A stretch of DNA of 64,000 bases from Hyperoodon ampullatus (lineage: Eukaryota > Chordata > Mammalia > Artiodactyla > Ziphiidae): positions 67,231,783-67,295,782 of the forward strand of contig OX457063.1 of the NCBI GenBank assembly GCA_949752795.1, in the 5' to 3' direction. The translations under genes were made by a program, and so were the position numbers. Under the pieces are notes generated by a model. It was not told the DNA's origin, did no database searches, and saw nothing but the letters and a program-made list of their open reading frames with translations. Positions 45,176-56,394 of the stretch are shown here, one piece after another (the stretch's first letter is position 1; every line of letters starts with the position of its first letter).

Positions 45176-48100
45176 TTAAATTCCATATATAGGTGCTAGC
45201 ATACAGTATTTCTTTTTCTCTTTCTGACTGACTTCACTCGGTATGACAGACTCTGGGTCCATCCACCTCACTACAAATAACTCAATTTCTTTTCTTTTTA
45301 TGGCTGAGTAATATTCCATTGTATATATGTGCCACATCTTCTTTATCCATTCATCTGTCAATGGACACTTAGGTTGCTTCCATGTCCTGGCTATTGTAAA
45401 TAGAGCTGCAATGAACATTGTGGTACATGACTCTTTTTGAATTATGGTTTTTCTCAAGGTATATGCCCAGCAGTGGGACTGCTGGGTCATATGGTAGTTC
45501 TATTTTTAGTTTTTTAAGGAACCTCCATTCTGTTCTCCATAGTGGCTGCATCAATTTACATTCCCACGAACAGTGCAAGAGGGTTCCCTTTTCTCCACAC
45601 CCTCTCCAGCATTTATTGTTTGTAGATTTTTTGATGATGGCCATTCTGACTGGTGTGAGGTGATACCTCATTGTAGTTTTGATTTGCATTTCTCTAATGA
45701 TTAGTGATGTTGAGCATCCTTTCATGTGTTTGTTGGTAATCTGTATATCTTCTTTGGAGAAATGTCTGTTGAGGTCTTCTGCCCATTTTTGGATTGGGTT
45801 GCTTATTTTTTTGATATTGAGCTGCATGAGCTGCTTGTAAATTTTGGTGATTAGTCCTTTGTCAGTTGCTTCATTTGCAAATATTTTCTCGCATTTGACG
45901 GTTGTCTTTTCATCTTGTTTATGGTTTCCTTTGCTGTGCAAAAGCTTTTAAGTTTCATTTGGTCCCATTTGTTTATTTTTGTTTCTATTTCCATTTCTCT
46001 AGGAGGTGGGTCAAAAAGGATCTTGCTGTGTTTTATGTCATACAGTGTTCTGCTTATGTTTTCCTCTAAGAGTTTTATAGTGTCTGGCCTTACCTTTAGG
46101 TCTTTAAGCCATTTTGAGTTTATTTTTGTGTATGGTGTTAGGGAGTGTTCTAATTTCATTCTTTTACATGTAGCTGTCCAGTTTTCCCAGCACCAGTTAT
46201 TGAAGAGGCTGTCTTTTCTCCATTGTATATTTTTGCCTCCTTTATCAAAGATAAGGTGACCGTATGTGCGTGTGTTTATATCTGGGCTTTCTATCCCGTT
46301 CCATTGATCTATATTTCTGTTTTTGTGCCAGTACCACACTGTCTTGATTACTGTAGCTTTGTAGTATAGTCTGAAGTCAGGGAGCCTGATTCCTCCAGCT
46401 CCATTTTTCGTTCTCAAGATTGCTTTGGCTATTCGGGGTCTTTTGTGTTTCCATACAAATTGTGAAACTTCTTGTTCTAGTTCTGTGAAAAGTGCCATTG
46501 ATAGTTTGATAGGGGTTGCATTGAATCTGTAGACTGCTTTGGGTAGTATAGTCATTTTCACAATGTTGATTCTTCCAATCCAAGAACATGTGACATCTCT
46601 CCATCTGTTTGTATCATCTTTAATTTCTTTCATCAGTGTCTTACAGTTTTCTGCATACAGGTCTTTTGTCTCCTTAGGTAGGTTTATTCCTAGGTAATTT
46701 ATTCTTTTTGTTGCAACGGTAAATGGGAATGTTTCCTTAATTTCTCTTTCAGATTTTTCATCATTAGTGTATAGGAATGCAAGAGATTTCTGTGCATTAA
46801 TTTTGTATCCTGCTACTTTACCAAATTCATTGATGAGCTCTAGTAGTTTTCTGGTAGCATCTTTAGGATTTCCTATGTATAGTATCATGTCATCTGCAAA
46901 CGGTGACAGTTTTACTTCTTCTTTTCCGATTTAGATTCTTTTTATTTCTTTTTCTTCTCTGATTGCTGTGGCTAAAATTTCCAAAACTATGTTGAATAAT
47001 CGTGGTGAGAGTGGGCAACCTTGTCTTGTTCCTGATCTTAGAGGAAATGGTTTCAGTTTTTCACCATTGAGAATGATGTTGGCTGTGGGTTTGTCACATA
47101 TGGCCTTTATTATATTGAGGAAAGTTCCCTCTATGCCTACTTTCTGGAGGGTTTTTATCATAAATGGGTGTTGAGTTTTGTCGAAAGCTTTTTCTGCATC
47201 TACTGAGATGTTCATATGATTTTTCTCCTTCAGTTTGTTAATATGGTATATCACATTGATTGATTTGCATATATTGAAGAATCCTTGCATTCCTGGGATA
47301 AACCCCACTTGATCATGGTGTATGATTCTTTTGATGTGCTGTTGGATTCTGTTTGCTAGTATTTTGTTGAGGATTTTTGCATCTATGTTCATCAGTGATA
47401 TTGGACTGTAGTTTTATTTTTTTTAGTTTTCATGGTATCAGGGTGATGACGGCCTTGTAGAATGAATTTGGGAGTGTTCCTCACTCTGCTATATTTTGGA
47501 CGAGTTTGAGAAGGATAGGTGTTAGCTCTTCTCTAAATGTTTGATAGAATTTGCCTGTGAAGCCATCTGGTCCTGGGCTTTTGTTTGTTGGAAGATTTTT
47601 AATCACAGTTTCAATTTCAGTGCTTTTGATTGGTTGGTTTATATTTTCTATTTCTTCCTGCTTCTGTCTCAGAAGGTTGTGCTTTTCTAAGAATTTGTCC
47701 ATTTCTTCCAGGTTGTCCATTTTATTGGCGTAGAGTTGCTGGTAGTAATCTCTCATGATCCTTTGTATTTCTGCAGTGTCTGTTGTTACTTCTCCTCTTT
47801 CATTTCTAATTCTATTGATTTGAGTCTCCTCCCTTTTCTTCTTGATGAGTCTGGCTAATTGTTTGTCAATTTTGTTTATCATCTCAAAGAACCAGGTTTT
47901 AGCTTTATTGATCTTTGCTATTGTTTCCTTCATTTCTTTTTCATTTATTTCTGATCTGATCTTTATGATTTCTTTCCTTCTGCTAACTTTGGGGTTTTTT
48001 TGTTCTTCTTTCTCTAATTGCTTTAGGTGTAAGGTTGGTTGTTTTCTTGAGCTGTTTCTTGTTTCTTGAGGTAGGATTGTATTGCTATAAACTTCCCTCT

Positions 48101-48978
48101 TAGAACTGCTTTTGCTGCGTCCCGTAGTTTTTGGGTCATCGTGTTTTCATTGTCATTTGTTTCTAGGTATTTTTTTATTTCCTCTTTGATTTCTTCAGTG
48201 ATCTCTTGGTTCTTTAGTAGTGTATTGTTTAGCCTCCATGTGTTTGTATTTTTTACAGAGCTTTTCCTGTAATTGATATCTAGTCTCATAGCCTTGTGGT
48301 TGGAAAAAATACTTGATACGATTTCAATTTTCTCAAATTTACCAAGGCTTGATTTGTGACCCAGGATATAATGTATCCTGGAGAATGTTCCATGAGCACT
48401 TGAGAAGAAAGTGTATTCTGTTGTTTTTGGATGGAATGTCCTATAAATATCAACTAAGTCCATCTTGTTTAATGTGTCATTTAAAGCTTGTGTTTCCTTT
48501 TTTATTTTCATTTGGATGATCTGTCCATTGGTGAAAGTGGGGTGTTAAAGTCCCCTACTATGATTGTGTTGCTGTCTATTTCCCCTTTTATGGCTGTTAG
48601 CATTTGCCTTATGTATTGAGGTCCTCCTATGATGGGTGCATAAATATTTATAATTGTTATATGTTCTTGGATTGATCCCTTGATCATTATGTAGTGTCCT
48701 TCTTTGTCTCTTGTAATAGTCTTTATTTTAAAGTCTATTTTGTCTGATATGAGAATTGCTACACCAGCTTTCTTTTGATTTCCATTGGCATGGAATATCT
48801 TTTTCCAACCCCTCACTTTCTGTTTATATGTGACCCTAGGCCTGAAGTGGGTCTCTTTTAGACAGCATATATATGGGTCTTGTTTTTGTATCCATTCAGC
48901 CAGTCTATGTCTTTTGGTTGGAGCATTTCATCCATTTACATTTAAGGTAGTTATGTATATGTATGTTCCTATTACCAT
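45176..48978 (-). pseudogene. L1 ORF2 remnant (endonuclease and reverse transcriptase)
   Basis: ORF2p nicks target DNA and reverse-transcribes L1 RNA at the nick. A start ATG lies at about 48978, with an early stop near 48929. The endonuclease keeps ETHF, IYAP and GDFNTPLSPMD. The expected SRID is SRIH (D lost) and SDH is SNH, both at conserved catalytic positions. The reverse transcriptase keeps [28 protein letters not shown] and FADD (46889-46900). The C-terminal Cys-His motif CX3CX7HX4C is in the frame at 45369-45941. The coding parts fall in all three minus frames, so at least five frameshifts or stops separate them. Dead copy. Confidence 0.95.
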
Positions 48979-49000
48979 TTTCTTAATTGTTTTGGGTTTG

Positions 49001-49930
49001 TTATTGTAGATGTTTTCCTTCTCTGTGTTTCCTGCCTAGAGAAGTTCCTTCAGCATTTGTTGTAAAGCTGGTTTGCTGGTGCTGAATTCTCTTAGCTTTT
49101 GCTTCTCTGTAAATTTCTCCATCGAATCTGAATGAGATCCTTGCTGGGTAGAGTAATCTTGGTTGTAGGTTTTTCCCTTTCATCACTTTAAATATGTCCT
49201 GACACTCCCTTCTGGCTTGCAGAGTTTCTACTGAGAGGTCAGCTGTTACCTTTATGGGGATTCCCTTGTATGTTATTTGTTGCTTTTCTCTTTCTGCTTT
49301 CAATATTTTTTCTTTGTATTTAATTTTTGATAGTTTGATTACTATGTGTCTTGGCATGTTTCTTCTTGGATTTATCGTGTATGGGACTCGCTGCACTTCC
49401 TGGACTTGATTGACTATTTCCTTTCCCATATTAGGGAAGTTATCAACTATAATCTCTTCAAATATTTTCTCAGTCCCTTTCTTTTTGTCTTCTTCTTCTG
49501 GGACCTGTATAATTCAAATGTTGGTGCATTTAGTGTTGTCCCAAAGGTCTCTGAGACTGTCCTCAGTTCTTTTCATTCTTTTTTCTTTATTGTGCTCTGC
49601 AGTAGTTATTTCCACTCTTTTATCTTCCAGGTCACTTATCCATTCTTCTGCCTGAGTTATTCTGCTATTGATTCCTTCTAGATAATTTTAAATTTCATTT
49701 CTTATGGTGTTCATCGTTGTTTGTTTGCTCTTTAGTTCTTCTAGGTCCTTGTTAAACGTTTCTTGTATTTTCTCCATTCTATTTCCAAGATTTTGGATCA
49801 TATTTACTATCATTACTCTGAATTCTTTTTCAGGTAGACTGCCTATTTCCTCTTCATTTGGTCTTGTGGGTTTTTATCTTGCTCCTTCCTCTGCTTTGTA
49901 TTTCTCTGCTTTTCATTTTGCTTAACTTCC
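49001..49930 (-). pseudogene. L1 ORF1 remnant (RNA-binding protein)
   Basis: ORF1p is the trimeric nucleic-acid chaperone that coats L1 RNA. The intact 142-codon 3' part (49001-49429) holds the C-terminal domain: NMPRHIVIKLSKIKYKEKIL, ITYKGIPIKVTADLSVETLQ, NLQPRLLYPARISFRFDGEI. Upstream of it, coiled-coil-type sequence (MIQNLGNRMEKIQETF) and RRM-type sequence (SLRDLWDN) can be read, but stops interrupt both (for example after NEI and after TKCTNI). Family origin is certain; the start is approximate. Non-functional. Confidence 0.9.
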
Positions 49931-50229
49931 TGTGTTTGAGATCTCCTTTTCTCAGGCTGCAGGTTCGTAGTTACTGTTGTTTTCGGTGTCTTCCCCCAGT
50001 GCCTAAAGTTGGTTCAATGGGTTGTGTAGGCTTCCTTGTGGAGGGGACTGGTGCCTTTTTTCTGGTGGATGAGGCTGGATCTTGTCTTTCTGATAGGCAC
50101 GACCGCATCCGGAGGTGTGTTTTGGGGTGTCTGTGACCTTATTATGATTTTAGGCAGCCTCTCTGCTAATGTGTGGGGTTGTGTTTCTGTCTTGCTAGTT
50201 GTTTGGCATAGGGTTGTACATCTGTTTTT

Positions 50230-50400
50230 AATGCCAAGATCATACTGTTTTGATTACTTTAGTTTTGCAATATAGTTTTCAATCAAGGAATGCGATGCCT
50301 CCATCTTCTTTTTAAGTTTACTTTAGCTATTTGTGGTCTTTTGCAGTTCTATACAAATTTTAGAATTAAAATTAGCCAATGAAACCCTTAGAAACATCCT
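50230..50400 (-). mobile_element. Older L1, continuation after the nested insertion
   Basis: TAATGCCAAGATCATACTGTTTTGATTAC, then AATGCGATGCCTCCATCTTC and GGTCTTTTGCAGTTCTATACAAATTTTAG follow directly from the sequence left at 44800. The element ends near 50375. Confidence 0.85.
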
Positions 50401-50401
50401 A

Positions 50402-51350
50402 TAGTTTTTTAAAATTTGAGATATAATTCACGTACCATAAAATGACCATTTTAAAGTATACAATTCAGTGGTTTTTAGAATATTAACAAGGTTTTATAAT
50501 CATCACCACTATCTAATTCCAGAATATTTTCATCATCTCAAAAAGAAACTCTTTGCTTTATCAGTCCCTTCACCCTTTCCTCCTAGCCTCTGGCAATCAC
50601 TAAGCTGCTTTCCATCTCTACGGATTTGTCTATTCTGGAAATTTCATGTTAAATAATCATATGTGATTTTTTGTTTGTGTGACTTCTTTCACTTAGCATT
50701 ATGTTTTCAAAATGCATCTATGTTGTGACATGTATCAGTACTTCATTCCCTCTTAATGGGTGAATAGTATTTCACTTACGGGTATATCACATTTTATTTA
50801 CCCATTCATAATTTGAGTTGCTTCCATTTTTTGGCTATTATGAATAATGTTGATATTTACATTACATTTTTTATGTGTATATATACATTCTAATTCTCTT
50901 GGGTATATATGTAAGAATGAAATTTGGGGGTGATATATTAACTATGTTTATCTTTTTGAAGAACTGCCAAACAGTTTTCTGTAGCATCTGTACCATTTTA
51001 CATTCCCATCAGCAGTGTATGAGGGTTCCAATTTCTCTACATTCTCACCAGCACTTGTTATCGTCAAGTCATCCTAGTTGATGTAAAGTTGAATCTCACT
51101 GTGGCTTTGATTTGCATTTCCCTGAAGGCTAATGATATTGAGCATTTTTTCATGTGCTTATTGGCTAATTATATATCTTCTTCTGAGAAATGCTTATTCA
51201 GATTCTTTCCTCATTTTTAAATTGGGTTATTTGTCTTTTTATTTTTGAGTTGTAAGAGTTTTTTATATTTTATAGATACTAGGCCTTTATCAGATATAAG
51301 ACTTTTTCTCTTTCTGTGGGTTGTCCTTTCAGTTTCTTGATAATGTTGTC
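50402..51350 (-). mobile_element. Old L1M, 5'-truncated
   Basis: Minus strand: 3' UTR start AAATTTGAGATATAATTCACGTACC, AGTATACAATTCAGTGGTTTTTAG, CATCACCACTATCTAATTCCAGAA, then ORF2 C-terminal part (CTAATGATATTGAGCATTTTTTCATG) to GCCTTTATCAGATATAAG. It has its own 3' end, so it is separate from the element to its left. Confidence 0.85.
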
Positions 51351-51990
51351 CTACAGTGATTTTTAAAAACTATTCATTTGTATTTAATCCCAAATTTTCC
51401 AATACAATTTCACACCAATGGGAATATCTTTTAAAACACCATGATAGATGCTGAGCTAGGCCACTGTCAGGCTTTCCTTTTCCTTGGATTTTATAGATAA
51501 CAGCCTGGCAAAGGAAAACAAGCTTTAGAAACACAAGGAAGGATAGAAACGTTCGTATGTCAGTATGGCTAAAAGATCCCAACAGTCATGATGATCTGTA
51601 TATATATTAGCCCAATTTAAGAAAGAATTTCAGACCATCTTTAAGAAATTTACTGTTTATTAGTCCATGACAATGAACTGGTACAAATGAAGGGAGAATA
51701 GATTGCTCTAGTCATCCTATAAACCCTAGGAGATGAGTTGAATCAAGCTCCATGCTATGCACAGATAAACCTGTGCCTTTCTCAGCCTAGAGATCCCGGT
51801 GTGAATAGGGTGAGAAAATATCAGGGACAACAAAAGAGTTAGAAAAGAGGAGGGAGGGAGGCCCTTCTATAATACAGGACTGCATCTGAGAACTTTTCAG
51901 GAGAGAATATTTACTCTGCAACTGCCTGAGGAGGGACACTCCTTAGGACTTTAGCTTGAATGATTCAGGCTGGTTACTTTGAACCCATGG
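51351..51990. other. Unique sequence
   Basis: No recognised feature. Confidence 0.35.
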
Positions 51991-51994
51991 AAGC

Positions 51995-52170
51995 TACAAA
52001 TATAAAAGGAGCTCTAGGTGCTTTACATATATCTATCAGCCTACAACAACTTTGCAAAGTAGGTGGCATTATTTCCATCTTACAGTGGAAAATATTGACA
52101 AAGAGGCTAGCAATTTGCCCAAGGTCAAATAGACAAAGGGCACGGCTGGAACCAAATACCATTTAAAGAG
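51995..52170 (+). repeat. MIR SINE fragment
   Basis: CTCTAGGTGCTTTACATATATC, CAACTTTGCAAAGTAGGTGGCATTATTTCCATCTTACAG, AATTTGCCCAAGGTCAAATAGAC are ordered MIR segments. Confidence 0.85.
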
Positions 52171-52410
52171 GACAAATCTGTTCTATTTCATTGTTCTAGA
52201 CCAAGTTTTAGGAGGACAGTCATTTTGGAGGATAAACTATTGTCCATTATCAGATATGTAAGTGAATGCTAAGGCAAGGAGAAGTTTGTCCTCATTGGTA
52301 CACACAGCAGAGAGGTTTAACAGTTCCCAGGTGCTCCTGTTCTGGCCCCCAAGGGATATAATTAGAGTGACTACTAAACTCCTAACGTGATACTAGATAA
52401 TTTTTACATG
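52171..52410. other. Unique sequence
   Basis: No recognised feature. Confidence 0.3.
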
Positions 52411-52414
52411 TCTG

Positions 52415-52572
52415 TCTTTATCTCTTTCCCTGAGAATATAGGGACCATATTATCTTGTTCCCATTGCAATACCAGAGCCTGACATAGTGTCTGACAAATA
52501 TTAGGGCTTTGTGTCACACACTCTACCCCCAAAAATTAATAAATGATTGCATGAATAAAAGAATACATAAAT
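52415..52572 (+). repeat. L2 LINE 3' end
   Basis: TCCCTGAGAATATAGGGACCATATTATCTTG, CATTGCAATACCAGAGCCTGACATAGTGTCTGACAAATA and AATAAATGATTGCATGAATAAAAG match the L2 terminus. Confidence 0.75.
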
Positions 52573-52575
52573 AAT

Positions 52576-52765
52576 AAGAGCTAACAGTTACTAATTCTTA
52601 CTATGTGCAGATATTGTTCTAAATACTTTTCATCTATTTACTCATATAAATCATACATCAAAAAATAAGTATAATTAAGTACCTTCATTGGACAGATGAG
52701 GAAATGGATACAAAGGCCTGGATCTATGGTCTGTGCTTTTATACATTGCACTAAACAGCCTCTCC
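52576..52765 (+). repeat. MIR SINE fragment
   Basis: GAGCTAACAGTTACTAATTCTTACTATGTGCAGATATTGTTCTAAATAC then TCATTGGACAGATGAGGAAATGG. Good MIR order in plus orientation. Confidence 0.85.
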
Positions 52766-52799
52766 TGCAAAATGAATCAAAAGCCTATTTATGTAACTG

Positions 52800-53292
52800 C
52801 AGAACCAGCCCCAAATCGGCCCTATCCTGTTTCTAAGGTACTGAGCTGTTTTCTAGAGACAGTAGATCAAAACTGCAAGTCATGCAGCCGAAGCATGTGT
52901 AGAGGAGAAAATTTTGACCTCAAACAACACCCGGAACCAGTGTTTCACCCCCCACAGAGCCAAAGGGCTAGGAACCTGAGCAATGGAACCCTTTCAGAAA
53001 CGAAGGGTCCTCTGTCCAGGAAGATCCAGTGCTGAAGCCCCTTCACCATACTTTACCCTAAAGGGCCAAGTTCCAAAGCCCTCCAATGGAAACTCGCTCG
53101 CCAGTGCTTCCACATACCAGCCTTCTTCCCCCAACTCCGAAAAGTTTGACTGAACCCCCAATCTGGGAGACAGATCTGAGCTCTGCTTCCTGTCTCCTTG
53201 CCGGCTGACCTCGCAATAAAGCTTTTTTTTTCCCTCAGAAGCCAGTGCCACAGTATTGGCTTCTGTGTGCATTGGGCAGCGAGCCCTTTGCC
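52800..53292 (+). mobile_element. ERV1-type LTR, probably solo
   Basis: The right part reads like a gammaretrovirus-class LTR: CTGCTTCCTGTCTCCTTGCC, AATAAA at 53215-53220, then TTGGCTTCTGTGTGCATTGGGCAGCGAGCCC and an end at about GGGTAACA. The left boundary is uncertain (52800-52900). No gag, pol or env sequence follows, so a solo LTR is likely. No target-site duplication was confirmed. Confidence 0.7.
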
Positions 53293-54050
53293 GGGTAACA
53301 AATTCCTACTGCCATAAAATCAAGAGGATTTAGAAAGTAGTCACTCCCAATCCAGCTTTCAGGTCCTCTTGTCTCTGTAGTCGTTCACAAATATATGTTT
53401 GATTGGTTATGGTACTGAGAATGCTAAAGAACCAGGTCCCTTGGTTTCCCTTCTTACCTCCGCTGGTGACTGGCGCAGGTCAAAGGAAGGTCAGGGACCC
53501 TGCAGACTTCACTCATGCCTGTGATGCCAAGCTTCTGGGGGCAGCAGCACAGAAGCCAGAGTTGTTCACAGAAAGATTGGATACCCAGAATGGTCAAAGA
53601 AGGGGTGGCTACAGATGACTCAGCAGTTGGAAGCACCCTAGCAGGAGTGGCCACATGTTTAAGTGCATGTGCTCTGACTCTGAAACTGCAACTCATCTTT
53701 AATCTGGCCTTGACATTGTGTCCTTGTCTGACATAGCTAATATGAAACGCAGACCACCACCTCTGCCTGGCTAGGACAAATGCTAACCAACCAGGAAAAG
53801 GATTTAAAGTGGTACTGGATTAGTCCTGCTCTTAGGAGATAATGGAAATATGTGTTCAAGCATCTTTAGCCTAGTGATCACCTGAGGGAAACGGTCTGAA
53901 TTTGAGTCTGAATTACTTGAAGCAGGCACAGCTGATGCCCCTGCCACTATGACATGGGTGCTGAGGACTGCTGTGTTGCTAACATCTCCCTCACAGCAGC
54001 AGAAATGCAGTCGTGTTTAAGACCAAACATATATTACTGAGCATCCAGGC
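53293..54050. other. Unique sequence
   Basis: No recognised feature. Confidence 0.35.
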
Positions 54051-54052
54051 TC

Positions 54053-54232
54053 TCAACTCATCAGTGGGGGACTTCCCTGGCAGTCCAGTGGTTAAGACTG
54101 TCCAGTGGTTAAGACTCCGTGCTTCCGCTACAGGGGGTGAGGGCTCAATCCCTGGTTGGGGAACTAAGATCCTGCATGCCACAAGGCGCAGCCAAACAAA
54201 TAAAAGAATAAAAAAATAAAATCAACTCATCA
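54053..54232 (+). mobile_element. CHR-2 SINE with duplicated A-box segment and 11-bp TSD
   Basis: tRNA-like head GACTTCCCTGGCAGTCCAGTGG, B box in GGGCTCAATCCC, GGTTGGGGAACTAAGATCCTGC, ACAAGGCGCAGCC and an A-rich tail. The segment GTCCAGTGGTTAAGACT is present twice in tandem (54083-54099 and 54100-54116). Target-site duplication TCAACTCATCA lies at 54053-54063 and 54222-54232. Confidence 0.92.
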
Positions 54233-54239
54233 TTGGGCT

Positions 54240-54420
54240 TATAAAGCCAGTGATTGACAAACGTACTTAGCTGCCTATTGCAGTCACCTGGGGAATTTAA
54301 AAATACTGATGCCTGCATCCCCCCTTCACACATTCCTGGATGGGGCCTGGGTATGAGGATTTTTAAAAGCACCCAGATGATTCTGTTGTGCAGCCATGGT
54401 GGAGACCCACTGCCCTAGAA
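54240..54420 (+). mobile_element. MER5A-type hAT remnant
   Basis: GCAGTCACCTGGGGAATTTAAAAATACTGATGCCTGC, GGGGCCTGGGTATGAGGATTTTTAAAAGC, CAGATGATTCTGTTGTGCAGCCATGGTGGAGACCCACTGCC match MER5A internal and terminal sequence. Confidence 0.8.
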
Positions 54421-54479
54421 TGTCGTTTAAAAACTGCTCAGGCCCAAGTTAGCATTTTTACTATACCCATTGATGAGCA

Positions 54480-54595
54480 GATTTTATATATGTTCCAAGG
54501 TTATAAGGATCAAAGGAGATAATGTCTGTAAATTGCTCAGTGCAGTTCTTGGCAAGAATAAGCTCTCAATAAATACTAATTCTTATTTGCCCCAA
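54480..54595 (+). repeat. MIR SINE 3' fragment
   Basis: GTTATAAGGATCAAAGGAGATAATG, GTAAATTGCTCAGTGCAGTTCTTGGCA, AAGCTCTCAATAAATACTAATTC. Ordered MIR 3' half. Confidence 0.8.
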
Positions 54596-54612
54596 CTGTG
54601 TGTATGTGCATG

Positions 54613-54634
54613 CACACACACACACACACACACA
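54613..54634. repeat. (CA)11 microsatellite
   Basis: Short CA dinucleotide run preceded by TGTATGTGCATG. Confidence 0.95.
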
Positions 54635-54639
54635 CCCTG

Positions 54640-55020
54640 TATTACAACCCTACAATCAAACCACAAGTTAATAAAGTTACAGGAATTTTCTAGTTAACTG
54701 AGGATCAATCTCAAATTTACTTTAAAAAAAACTGTATTAAATTATTCTAAACTACAATTGCCCACTTCTCTGCTTAAGGATGTCAAGTCTAACTGACAGT
54801 TTCTTCCTTGGACGTTTAAGTGTTGGTTTAGGACTGTCAGTGAGTCATAGTTTCTGTCTTCTACATATCCATAGCACTAGGAGGTTCAAATATGAAAATT
54901 CAGGCCTTATTCAAAGGTGAATGTTTTATTAAATCCTAGTTATTAATTTATATTTTAGCGATATATCTCTCACAGTAGAAAGCCGAAATAAATTTGGTCA
55001 AAGTCCTGGCCAGTTAGATT
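54640..55020. other. Unique AT-rich sequence
   Basis: Nothing recognised. Confidence 0.35.
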
Positions 55021-55264
55021 AAAATAATGCTTTATTGAGTTCCCCTGGTGGCGCAGTGGTTGAGAGTCCACCTGCCGATGCAGGGGACATGGGTTCGTGC
55101 CCTGGTCTGGGAGGATCCCACATGCCACGGAGCGGCTAGGCCCGTGAGCCATGGCCGCTGAGCCTGCGCGTCTGGAGCCTGTGCTCTGCAACGGGAGAGG
55201 CCACAACAGTGAGAGGCCCGCGTACCGCAAAAAAATAATAATAAATAAAAATAATGCTTTATTG
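55021..55264 (+). mobile_element. CHR-1 SINE with 17-bp TSD
   Basis: Full-length plus-strand copy with A box GGTGGCGCAGTGG, B box GGGTTCGTGCCC and an AATAATAAATA-type tail. Target-site duplication AAAATAATGCTTTATTG lies at 55021-55037 and 55248-55264. Confidence 0.97.
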
Positions 55265-55465
55265 TAGTTCTGAGTATTTTCACCATGAGACTATGCTGTT
55301 GCATATGTGTTCATTTAAATCATGTTCAAACTTAAGAGAAATTGTACAAATTATGTTTTGATCAATGGAGTCATCTTGATTGATTTGCAGGTCAATATAT
55401 TTTAAATTTCCTCTTCAAGGCCATGGGCAGCACACTTTGAGAACAAAGGTGTCCCATTACCCGAA
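55265..55465. other. Unique sequence
   Basis: Nothing recognised. Confidence 0.3.
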
Positions 55466-55469
55466 AAGG

Positions 55470-55680
55470 TCGTGGCTATGTTGAGATATTCAGGACATGG
55501 GCGGGAGGGTGAACAGGATAAGCTGTACAGGGAGAGGAAGCAGCATGTGCAAGACCTTGAGGTATGACATACTTTGCATATCTGAGAAAGTGGAGGAAGA
55601 GTGTTCTGACAGACTCAAAAAGTGAAATGGAGCATATTTGGCAGGGAGACTGGAGAGATATGAGGCTCAGGTCTGCATCT
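55470..55680 (+). repeat. Fragment of the long old repeat seen at 12 kb
   Basis: GGAGAGGAAGCAGCATGTGCAAGACCTTGAGGTATGAC resembles the 'AACAGCAAGTGCAAAGGCCCTGAGG' part of the same remembered mammalian repeat. Confidence 0.5.
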
Positions 55681-55719
55681 TTGTTGAGACTTGATTCCTC
55701 ATGTTGAGTCTGAGCAGTG

Positions 55720-56295
55720 TAAGTACCTGACAAGGAGCTTTTTTGATTATAATGCAAGTGCCTGACATTGAGCCTTTGATTACCAAGACATCCATTTCAA
55801 AGACATCCACCTCAAATAAACGTATTGCCACCTGTATGACACAGCTCCTACCTAAGCAACTAGATAAGGACCCAGGCTGATCTACCCAGGAAGTTTCCCT
55901 TTTAAAAGCCCTGGGTATCCTAGATAACTGCTTGAGTGACCGCATTTTCCCCTCCTGCACCTTAATTTCTGCTCTTCTGTTATAAATTCTCCAATAAAAA
56001 GTGAACCCACAAAACCCTAGGCACCCCGCCGTCAGCCCCAATAAAAGCAGAGCCCAAGATCCCCACTCTGTCTCTATCCGTGACCTTGCTGTATGGCCCT
56101 CAGGCATGCTCTAAACCCTCAGTGGTTTATAAACCTTCTTTCTTCAAAGTTCTTTTGTTGCAGAGGTGCATGTTACAACTGTAATAAGAACTACAGGAAC
56201 CCGTCCAGCCCCAGCACTGGCTCTGGTTGGGGAAAGATCTGTGGGGACCCCAACACAAGTAGTACAGGCCTAGCTTCGTGCCTCAGGTAGTCCTA
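55720..56295 (+). mobile_element. LTR-type element fragment
   Basis: Two AATAAA signals (about 55993 and 56040), TTATAAACCTTCTTTCTTCAAAG, TTTTGTTGCAGAGG and then AACCCGTCCAGCCCC read as LTR and downstream leader sequence of an endogenous retrovirus. Class is uncertain (ERV1 or ERVL). The 146-codon minus-strand frame through it is incidental. No viral coding sequence was recognised. Confidence 0.5.
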
Positions 56296-56394
56296 GCCAA
56301 TAGCGTCACTATTGACAGGCTGAGACCTACATGAAACACTGGGTTAGAGACATCCACCCATCCTCACTCTGTTTTGGCTAAGGGTTAACTATTT

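Larger units (their letters stand above)
44787..50229 (-). mobile_element. 5.4-kb L1 with 14-bp TSD, nearly complete but dead
   Basis: Insertion from 44801 to 50215 with target-site duplication GTACATCTGTTTTT at 44787-44800 and 50216-50229. From right to left on the minus strand it holds a 5' UTR part (about 49930-50215), ORF1 (about 49001-49930), ORF2 (45176-48978), a 3' UTR (44820-45175) and a T-rich tail (44801-44815). Full-length L1 is about 6-7 kb, so the 5' end is missing part of the UTR. The element cannot move because both frames are broken. Confidence 0.95.

Noticed and set aside
45851..46888. 345-codon open frame on the minus strand
   Set aside because: It is the reverse transcriptase and downstream part of a dead L1 ORF2, not a host gene.
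52800..53292. Possible complete endogenous retrovirus
   Set aside because: Only LTR-type sequence was found. No gag, pol or env remnant and no second LTR lie within reach.
55667..56107. 146-codon minus-strand frame
   Set aside because: It runs antisense through an LTR-type repeat with polyadenylation signals on the plus strand. No protein family was recognised.
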